Shown: piece after piece, positions 56,298 through 64,000 of the stretch
How the letters are laid out: the number at the start of each line of letters is the position of its first letter
Position numbering within the stretch: the first letter of the stretch is position 1
Assembly (NCBI GenBank): GCA_945859605.1
Contig: OX243817.1
Span: 34,932,968 to 34,996,967, forward strand
Reading direction: 5' to 3'
DNA length: 64,000 nt
Source: Lumbricus rubellus
Taxonomy: Eukaryota > Annelida > Clitellata > Crassiclitellata > Lumbricidae
Notes under the pieces: model-generated
The model's database searches: none
Told to the model about the DNA's origin: nothing
What the model saw: the letters and a program-made list of their open reading frames with translations, nothing else
Program-made: the position numbers and the translations under genes

Positions 56298-58385
56298 TCA
56301 TATGTTCGAGTTTAAAATGTCTTTTGCGACGGTTTTGCTAAAACTCCTCAAATATTTGTGCGATTCAGTTGTTAATTGAACAAACTGATTAGTGCAGACA
56401 GCATCGACCAATAATCTGAAACATTCAAGGTACTGATCCATCAAGTCTTGAGCAGTGGGCAAACGACGGAGACGTAGATTACACTGGTATTCAACATACC
56501 TAATAAAAGACACCGGTGAAATGTAAATTACGAATGGATACACACTCTCTGACTTTCTCATTTCTTTGAAATATTTTCCAAGACAATGTTCGTGCAACAA
56601 AATAAATCCAAACACCGTTTGGATGCACTGATCAAATATAACCGACCATTTACTTGTTAAAACAACAGGACAAACATCACTGTAGTATTTGTCTATTCCA
56701 ATTTTCTCGGTCAAAACATTGAAATGTTTTTCAGCCTCTTGACACATCTTCAGACATTCCGCATACTCTTCGAGATATGTGAAGTAAAAGTTCGCTCGAT
56801 ATGCAACGCTTGTGAAGTAGGACGTCTTTGGTAGACTTTTATCGAATCCTTGAATGAACCAATGATCGGCGATACCTGCAACGGTATCCAAACCTGGTGG
56901 AACCTGTTTGCTGTTTGTTTCTTTCTGGTCCCAACCTGAAATCTGAATACTCGCCTCTTCTTTTCTACTGTAGATGCACATGCGACGAAGGTCAGGTTTC
57001 TTTCTTTCAAACAGATATGGAAGGTTTTCTAAAATGGATTTTCCGAGGTCAAAGACAGTTCCCGTAGTAGCTTGAGAAGTCGTCAGCATTGATTGGTCGA
57101 GATTATCACGTACCGTTCTCACCAAATCACCTTTCGAATCGGTCTGATGTAGACCTTCTCGCTTGTTTACAGCAACCTGAAAATTTGCAACCAATCCAGT
57201 CACCAACAGATGAAATTCAGAGCCGCCTGCTTTAAGCTGATCAAAGTCAAAGCTGTTGTCTGAATTGGGTTCTAATGGGTTAACAAAGTGACTCAATCGG
57301 CTGATACCAAACTGACCCAGCAGTAACAGTTTATCACTGAGTTCAAATGGAAAGAAAGCCTCTGGATTTGCAATTGGCCATTTCGCTGTAATTGCTGTAA
57401 TTTCTGACTCGCTGCAAGCAAATGATGATAGAATCTGTATCGTTAAGTCAACGTCGCCCGTCGGATATTCAAACATATTGTTGCATGGGATGAAGTAGTT
57501 TCTACACTGTCCTTCAAATAGCCATTCGATCAGTTCCAAAACCAACTCCTTCACAGAAGTATTTATGGAGCTTTCGTTCCAGAAAGACGGGGGCTTCTCT
57601 TCGCAAGCCCACAACATCAGTGTCTTCATAGTATATGAAGAAATTGCAGATTCCAATTGGTTTTCTTTGCACTGTATCTCTACGCTTGCTTTAATCAGGC
57701 GAAGTATGTGATAGATATACTTTTGTATGGCAGACCAACTGTTGACAAGTACAATCTCGGCAGATGAGAACGAAAACCTTAACAATTTCTGGTCATTTGG
57801 ACATCTGGGATGAGCCTTTGCAACAAAGTGGCATCCTCCGTGCACAACTTTGCTCAGTAGTTCCGTCGTTGGCCATCCGTTACTTCTCTGTCGTCTTATC
57901 CATTCCACAGCAGCGTTTGGCCAGATTGGACAGAACACACAGCTAACCAGATCAGCGGTCGTAATTTCATAATCTTCAAGCTGTCGCTTGAATCTTCTTC
58001 TTTCTTCGCCGCTCAATAACCTTGTAAGCTCTAAGGATGACATCACGGATCCTTTGAGTGCTGGGCCGGATGAATACGATTTCTGCAACTGCCATCTCTT
58101 GAAATAGCCTCGTGAATTATCAGAGAATTTCAGTCGTGAAAAACCCGGATAGACATTGTCTGTCTCTACTATTAAGACGTTTCCGTGAAACTTATCTGGG
58201 AATGGATCGGTTGGTGATATTGCGCAACAGCCCAAATGGAAATTCATATGATCGAAGTCCGTTAGGTTCGCCAGCACATACTGCAATGGAAGTTCAGCAA
58301 CACTGCCAGACAACATGTAGCCCACCGGCATTCTCCTTCGCAGAAGTAATTCCATAAACTCCCGAAAATCTTCGAAATTTTCCAT
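56298..58385 (-). CDS. cGLR / Mab-21 domain protein 6 (695 aa)
   Basis: Third of the close trio. GS 27-28 (LSGSVAELPLQYV), D43 and D45 in LTDFDHM, ETDNVYPGFSRL, D145 before W155-P156, WIRRQRSNGWP, LRFSFSSAEIVLVNSW, YTMKTLMLWACEEKPPSFW. The C-terminal extension has SVAYRANFYFTYLEEYAECL, CPVVLTSKWSVIFDQCIQTV and FIRYVEYQCNLRL. Catalytic positions are intact and the length equals that of genes 4 and 5. The C-terminal half is closest to gene 4 (HWFIQGFDKSLPKTS against HWFIQGLDKSLPKTS). The start at 58385 (MENFEDFREF) follows a splice acceptor; a longer frame to 58418 crosses that acceptor. Role inferred: ligand-triggered cyclic-dinucleotide synthesis in innate immunity. The ligand is unknown. Confidence 0.9.
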   Translation of the reverse strand: MENFEDFREFMELLLRRRMPVGYMLSGSVAELPLQYVLANLTDFDHMNFHLGCCAISPTDPFPDKFHGNVLIVETDNVYPGFSRLKFSDNSRGYFKRWQLQKSYSSGPALKGSVMSSLELTRLLSGEERRRFKRQLEDYEITTADLVSCVFCPIWPNAAVEWIRRQRSNGWPTTELLSKVVHGGCHFVAKAHPRCPNDQKLLRFSFSSAEIVLVNSWSAIQKYIYHILRLIKASVEIQCKENQLESAISSYTMKTLMLWACEEKPPSFWNESSINTSVKELVLELIEWLFEGQCRNYFIPCNNMFEYPTGDVDLTIQILSSFACSESEITAITAKWPIANPEAFFPFELSDKLLLLGQFGISRLSHFVNPLEPNSDNSFDFDQLKAGGSEFHLLVTGLVANFQVAVNKREGLHQTDSKGDLVRTVRDNLDQSMLTTSQATTGTVFDLGKSILENLPYLFERKKPDLRRMCIYSRKEEASIQISGWDQKETNSKQVPPGLDTVAGIADHWFIQGFDKSLPKTSYFTSVAYRANFYFTYLEEYAECLKMCQEAEKHFNVLTEKIGIDKYYSDVCPVVLTSKWSVIFDQCIQTVFGFILLHEHCLGKYFKEMRKSESVYPFVIYISPVSFIRYVEYQCNLRLRRLPTAQDLMDQYLECFRLLVDAVCTNQFVQLTTESHKYLRSFSKTVAKDILNSNI

Positions 58386-58423
58386 TCGACCCGATGTATA
58401 TTGTATAATGGCTGTCAATAAAA

Positions 58424-58442
58424 CTGCAACCGAACAACAAAA
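58424..58442 (-). promoter_or_regulatory. Predicted 3' splice site upstream of gene 6
   Basis: Minus-strand TTGTTGTTCGGTTGCAG about 38 nt before the ATG, at the position matching gene 4. Confidence 0.5.
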
Positions 58443-59761
58443 TTAAGATTTGAAGTCATCATGGGCGCCCGCACGTAAGAGCATGTCTTATAGCTCTTGG
58501 AGTTTGTATAGTTATACAGGGTGGTCCAGCATAAATGAACCAACTTCTCCCATGTCTACACTCTGTCAGTGCCAGTCTCAGGCCTGGATAAATTAGGAGG
58601 GCGACACCAATCATATTTATTGTGACACAGTGCCGTTAAAAAGCAACATGCAGCATAAATGAAGCTACTTTGCAAACAAATAGCTCCGCAAATTGCTGCA
58701 ATCTATTTATACGTAATGCGTCAAATTAAAGACATTTTAACGCTATAGTATTAAGATTCAAACACAAGCACATAATTTTTGTTATTTCATCTTTAGGATA
58801 GATGGTGTAGATCCCATCTAATAAGATCAATCGATGCATCGCTCTTTTCTAACTAGCTAATAAAAAAAATTATGGAAATTTTAACAGTAACTGCACAAAC
58901 ACAATCTAGCCAGTAGTTTGTACGGCATAGCGGAATTGATCATTGTATAGGCCTAGGTGATTTGAGTGCACCTAGGTCATCGTCTTGACTGAAAAATAAC
59001 TTGTTACCAGCTTGTGCAGTTTGCAATGTCCATCACTATTACAGACTACTGTGCAATGTTCATGATCCGTAACAATGCTTTGACTATAAGCCATGTATTG
59101 GGTCAAAGCGTTATCACCACGCAGAATGCTAGCATCTGAGATGGTTTTCATTCCTCTTGCTTGTGCAACTGCAGTCAGCCTTGATCCAATAGTCGAAGGA
59201 TTAGTAACAGAACGACAAACAACACATTAATATTTTATCCTCGCATAGCACCGCCGCATCTGCCGATTCGCCCTTATCACCCAACTCCATTATAATTATA
59301 TTGTTGCGAAAATGCTATGCAACGTTAGCCGCTTAAATTACCCCCTACAAAGATCGAAGCAATTCCTAACAATTATAAGTAGGCTAATCTAAAGCTGAAC
59401 TAACACCGAACTCGCAACAAACAAGCAAATCTCACAAACAAAATTAGGCCTATATGATTAAATTGCGCGTTATCAACATAAAAACGCAACAAAAGGCGTT
59501 GGATACAAATCAGTAGGCCTAAGTTTATGCAATACCTTAAATCGACCAAAAACACTGAGCAACAAATTTTTACTCTTTTTTGCTTCCGAAAAATCTTTGA
59601 CAGTTGTCTATAGAATGTTACATGCTGAACACGATGGTATGCTCAGAATTGTTGTATCACGTAAGGTTTTTGAGATTTTAACTTACTTGTTCATATTATA
59701 TTGCACTAATTTACAATATACTATAACTTAATTAACTTAGCCTATTTGTTTTTTAAATCGA
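58443..59761. other. Intergenic
   Basis: 58516 starts ACAGGGTGGTCCAGCATAAA, a possible transposon terminus whose partner was not found. Otherwise nothing is recognised. Confidence 0.35.
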
Positions 59762-59870
59762 AAGTGTGACGTACTTTAGGGGGGAGGAGTCCGAGATTTG
59801 TGACAGTTTGTGACAGGGGGATGGGGTTAAAATGGTTAAAAATAGCGTGAGGTACTTTATGGACGGCCCC
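59762..59870. mobile_element. Half copy of the GGGGCCGTCCATAAAGTAC element
   Basis: GTGACGTACTTTA, GACAGTTTGTGACAGGGGGA and TACTTTATGGACGGCCCC match one end of the element at 59999-60484. Confidence 0.7.
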
Positions 59871-59909
59871 TAGGACTTAAATAAATGTCTCCTAATACAC
59901 GAACGACTT

Positions 59910-59946
59910 GAACCGAACCCGGGCGAAGCCGGGTACGAAATCTAGT
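59910..59946 (+). mobile_element. Helitron-like 3' terminus
   Basis: CCCGGGCGAAGCCGGG forms a hairpin 10 nt before CTAGT, the typical end of Helitron-type elements. The 5' end was not found. Confidence 0.5.
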
Positions 59947-59998
59947 GTTAAGATAAAACACTCTACGACCCTATAATAAAACGAAACTTACCATGTTA

Positions 59999-60484
59999 GG
60001 GGCCGTCCATAAAGTACGTCACGCTATTTTTGACCATTTTTGACCCCCCTCCCCCTGTCACAAACTGTCACAAGTCTCGGACCCCCCTTAAAGTACGTCA
60101 CACTTCCTTGGACCCCCCCTCCCTAAAGAACGTCACACTTTCGAATTTTAAAATAATTAACACCTTATTCAATTTTAATCTAACACACTTCACTATTAAA
60201 CTCTAAAGTTTTCACTTAAAAGAACTATCACATTATTAAAATGACTTTAATAGTAGAATAGTTAATTGTCAACAGTTGTCACAGTTATTCATTGAAGCAG
60301 TAACCAAATGTAGATTGAATTTGAAAACAAAAATTGCAAAAATTAGACTTGACAATTATATAATACACATCATTAAAAAAATGTGTGACGTCACACATGG
60401 ACTGGCCCCCTCCCCTGTCACAAACTGTCACACTTTCTTACACCCCCTCCCCCCTCGAGCGTGACGTACTTTATGGACGGCCCC
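59999..60484. mobile_element. Harbinger-like MITE, 486 bp, TTA target duplication
   Basis: Termini GGGGCCGTCCATAAAGTACG and CGTACTTTATGGACGGCCCC are inverted, flanked by TTA at 59996-59998 and 60485-60487. Internal subterminal CCCTGTCACAAACTGTCACA repeats occur. The 3 bp TTA duplication suggests PIF/Harbinger. Confidence 0.75.
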
Positions 60485-60529
60485 TTAGTCTATGATGGAA
60501 GGTAAACCGTGAATGATCTAACCTATGGA

Positions 60530-61610
60530 ATTTTAAAGAACATTTGCCTTTGATAACGCTTTCAATTGAAGCCAGAAACAATTGCTGCAAATCGTTTATC
60601 ACCATGACGATGACGCTGCAGAAGTTTGATAAATTAAATCTAAATTAAAATCTTTAAAATCGTGTCATTTTGCAGATTTCATGCAAACTTACTTTGTGAC
60701 TTTTGAGACTCAGATTCGCAATCGAGTGGTATAGCCTATGTGATAAACTGGCGCCAACGCAAAGTTATCAGAATGATTAAAACTGACCAAAGTATTCGAG
60801 AAAATAATTTCTGAAACTGTGGAATGCGTTTAAATATGCTACACTTACACTGATTGGCTCAATTGACAAAGGAACAGGTTAACCCGCGATAAACTGCACT
60901 CGCATTAATAGTAGATGCTATTTATGTAATTCATTCAGTAAGATTACCGCATACAATATTCTATTAATGTTTTTATTTATTTCATCCCACTTATACCTGC
61001 TGTTGTCCTAGACTGAGAGAGCTTCATAAGAATGCTGGAAAAATGCAGTGTGCAAATTATTTCCCCACCGTTCATATAATAATTTTATACGGCTATTTTT
61101 CGAAAGGGTGCAGTTATCGATCCAGTCGGCCACGTCAGCTTTATGACTAGCGTGGGCCTACTGAAGTAGAAGGCCTACCGTCTTATTGGCCTATTCAGCC
61201 CTATTGTCATGAGGTGATAGAAACAGTCGATAATATAACCACACCTGTTTATTCTTGCTTGTCACGGGTGGCTGCTGAATCATCATCATCAGAAAATGAG
61301 AAGCTGCTCAAATCTCGATTAAAATGAAATTATTTGCAGTTTTGTTTTTATAATATTCAAAACCTGCCTTCACTTACCCTCACAAATTAATGGCCCTTGC
61401 TGCAAGTTAAGGTCATCACCGAGATTTTGAAAGCTAGTGTCATCACGGCTTATTCATTTGGCTTTTCGATCACATCTTGGATGTGGTTATTTTTCCTTGC
61501 GTTTTTCCGTATAACCATGGTTTTCTTCATGATAGAGTATCGGAAATTTCTGATACGAAATTCAGAAAACCTCAGTAAAATGTTTTGCTCTCAATGCGCA
61601 AGTTTAGGAA
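60530..61610. repeat. Duplicated upstream unit, copy 3 (5' of gene 6), more decayed
   Basis: Partial alignment with the other two copies: GCCAGAAACAATTGCTGC, ATCGAGTGGT, ATCAGAATGA, CGATAAACTGCA and GGTTATTTTTCC through ACCATGGTTTTC. A 95-codon plus-strand frame here (61397-61684) is not conserved as coding. Confidence 0.55.
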
Positions 61611-61867
61611 ATGCTCTTTCTTCATCGCCTGGAAAATTGTCCGGATGTCTTGCAAGACCGTTTCTAACAATATTAGACTTATAGTAGCATTAGCCTATGC
61701 TTAGCCACGTGTAACACAGTCCAAGTAGGCTATAGCACGGCTGTAATTGCATTCTATTATTAAAAAGCAAATTGTTATTGAACGTTTTTTGCTTCGATAT
61801 GTTTAACCCAGTCCAGGTCTAACAGCGCTGCAATCAATATATGCAAATTTTAAGTTCGGTGTAACCC

Positions 61868-61940
61868 GGGCCTCCTCCGGGCCCCTAAAAGTCGCCGGGC
61901 CCCTGGGCATTTGCCCCTTGGCCCCCTCTCGGCGGGCCTG
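61868..61940 (-). mobile_element. hAT-type terminus fragment
   Basis: Minus-strand CAGGCCCGCCGAGAGGGGGC leads into G/C-rich GGGCCC blocks; no second end found. Confidence 0.45.
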
Positions 61941-63127
61941 TCTATTCATCCTCTCGAATAGCATTAGGGAGGAGGTGTGATAGAATATACGGCGGCATCG
62001 AAATGACGTTCCGGTGTGTTCCGCAAGAAAAAAAAAGCACTGCTTAGGTCCGTCTTATTGCTTAAGACAGATTCTAAGACTGCATTTCCAGTGAGTAAGC
62101 ATTTCGCTAGCCTTTGTTAACTTTCAAGTGTTGCATTGTGTTCGCAAAGAAACATTGTCCAAAGGACCAAAGGTGCCCAATAAATTCCACTATGAAGTAC
62201 CATTTACACTGCGCAACAGAGTTGAATGGTGCAAATACCATACATGCATACATGTGCATGCATGTATGATATTTGCACCAATCCGCCGTGAGAATCTGTT
62301 TCGAAATAAAGTCTCCAGGGAAACTTTTAGTGGGAGAGTCTGTCACGCGACACCGGCCCTTGCTAAAATACCGACCCAGTCAAGCCTACATTTGACGCCC
62401 TCAAAACTCCCCACTCTGGGTTTTACCCAAGACATGACACAATCAATGATGAACCTGGTATATCACGCTTAACCTGAGCCATTTTTTTATTAGTAGGCTA
62501 CACTTTTATTAGTATTACACCTAGTCACGAAAGCCAATGAGAGGTGCTCACGAAAGGATTGTCACAGTCATAATAGATCTATATCAGACTCTGGAAAGTT
62601 TGAATTTTGGGGAGTGGGAAAAGCAAAAAACAATAATTTTTTATAAAATGAATTTAAATCAATTGCAAGTCATTCTCACGAAAAACATGAAATTATAAAA
62701 GAAAGCAATGCACAATAATTTGCGAGTTTTTTCGTTTCAAATTTCGCGAATTTAATACCATTTTCTCATAAAAACTTTTTTCCTTTGGACATACGATACA
62801 ACTAAATGGGCAGTGTACTGATGTCGTATCTCCTTATCGTCCATCAACGGCGAGCTTTCTATGGATATAGCCTACGACAATGCACTTTTAATCCGTGAAT
62901 GCGGTACTGGAGATTGGCCTAGCCCACGGCAAAAGAAATTAGAGACACGAAAAAATCCTGAAAATGAACATAGGACCTACGACAGGTAATTTTCGTTGAA
63001 TATCTTTAAAACGACTTGTCGCATCTCCTAACGATTAAAAGTGATGAAAGATAAACAAATGTTTGCTACGAATAAAGTCTAAACTCGATTTTAAAAAAAG
63101 AAGATAATTTGTAATTGTATATTTAAT
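61941..63127. other. Intergenic, nothing recognised
   Basis: 62221-62285 is an imperfect palindrome around ACATGCATACATGTGCATGCATGT; it is open on both strands but not gene-like. Confidence 0.4.
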
Positions 63128-63176
63128 TGAACATTTATATAGCGCCGCTCACACATTCAGTAGCGCTCAAAGAAAG
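63128..63176 (-). mobile_element. LINE 3' end scrap
   Basis: ATTTATATAGCGCCGCTCAC and AGTAGCGCTCAAAG match LINE 3' ends elsewhere in the window. Confidence 0.5.
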
Positions 63177-64000
63177 ATCTACGACAACATAATTCTCAGG
63201 CGATGAATTATCAAAAAATTCGATTACTTCGAAAATAGTCACCACAAAAGCAAACCTTTTGTTAGAGGGATCAGAAATATTTTTCTGACTGTAGTTTTGA
63301 CCATTTATAGCCTAATAATCATGTATACGCTTAACCAATTCCCACGGCCAAACCGCAGTTTACATGTTTCAACAATTATAAGCCTAAAGATGAGACTAAG
63401 TTTCCCATGAATCGAACTTAACCGTGTGGCAACCATGCAAAGCATCCATATTTTCTTCTGCTCATTTTGCAGTCGACACCTTTGCAGTCGAACTTTACTG
63501 GGGTACACGACATTTGCCATTGCGTGACAGCGAACCTGGTGTTTGAAATGGAATAGCCTCCTAAATTGAGGCGCCCAGGCAATTATTACCTGCTTTGCTG
63601 TGCCTTAAGCCGACACTGCTTGGCTGATCTGCATCATATTGGCTTGCAGTCCAGAAGTGTTCCTCAGAGTTTATTGGTGCAACTGGGCGACCAGAAAAAG
63701 TGCACGACTTTGGAGATTAAACTTGAGTTGTAAGCGTCTACTTATCGTCGAGTTTGGGGGGGGGGCTCAAAGCTCTGCCCTCAACGGACAGGAATCTGGA
63801 ACCAATTGCTATCTTTTTTCTTGACAGAACGTGCTATCTAGGAAATGCAGCTTTACATAGGTCTACTACAAATCTCATGTAGGCTACGGTACCATATTCA
63901 ATGTCATCCTATAAGATAGCTCGGTCTATCAAGAAAAGATATTTACTGATCCGTTTCGTGCACACGGTCTATAATAGATAAGAGCAGGATATATATGAAG
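63177..64000. other. Intergenic to window end, nothing recognised
   Basis: No supported feature; a G9 run at 63758. Confidence 0.4.

Noticed and set aside
61397..61684. 95-codon frame with two hydrophobic segments
   Set aside because: It lies in the decayed third copy of the upstream unit; the paralogous copies do not keep the frame.

Overview
The window is eukaryotic, intron-bearing, AT-rich and repeat-dense DNA, most likely from a marine invertebrate. The evidence is non-LTR retrotransposon debris, tRNA-derived SINEs, hAT, pogo and Harbinger-like elements, a Helitron-like terminus, and a family of Mab-21/cGAS-like genes. From general knowledge such families are large in echinoderms, hemichordates, amphioxus and molluscs. 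The species cannot be fixed from the sequence; an echinoderm or related deuterostome is a guess. There are no operons, ribosome binding sites or CRISPR arrays.

The only host genes I can support form a head-to-tail cluster of six long nucleotidyltransferase-fold genes, all on the minus strand: 8.6-10.6, 15.1-17.5, 22.3-24.6, 33.1-35.2, 41.5-43.6 and 56.3-58.4 kb. A small broken relic lies at 14.6-14.8 kb. Each gene has a GS motif, a DxD-type acidic pair, a third acidic position exactly ten residues before a WP motif, the Mab-21 helical half (GWP, SFS.AE, YxxKTLxxWACEEKP.FW), and a C-terminal extension of about 350-400 residues with TPR-like helices. They look like cGAS-like receptors (cGLRs) or Mab-21 paralogues without the zinc-binding insert of vertebrate cGAS. 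Four genes keep all three acidic residues in an intact frame. The 15 kb gene has lost two of the three and is probably a pseudoenzyme. The 22 kb gene keeps the residues but has a frameshift. Coding appears to sit in one exon per gene, preceded in most by a splice acceptor just upstream of the start codon.

The right half (33-61.6 kb) is a tandem expansion: three 695-residue genes plus about 1-2 kb of upstream DNA copied three times, at 36.6-38.5, 47.0-52.5 and 60.5-61.6 kb. Copy two is split by two hAT-type elements. The left half holds more diverged genes. A roughly 500 bp block upstream of the first gene recurs at 1.7-2.2 kb.

The rest is mobile and repetitive DNA: a nearly full-length but broken non-LTR element (4.06-7.5 kb) and several 3' scraps, a dead pogo/Tigger-like transposon with TA target duplications (26.2-28.3 kb), at least six short hAT-type elements with 8 bp target duplications, a foldback-like element at the left end, minisatellites and microsatellites. 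The paralogue alignments also show that the very common TAGGCCTA octamer is TA with GGCCTA inserted. This resembles a transposon excision footprint and is the most unexpected signal here.
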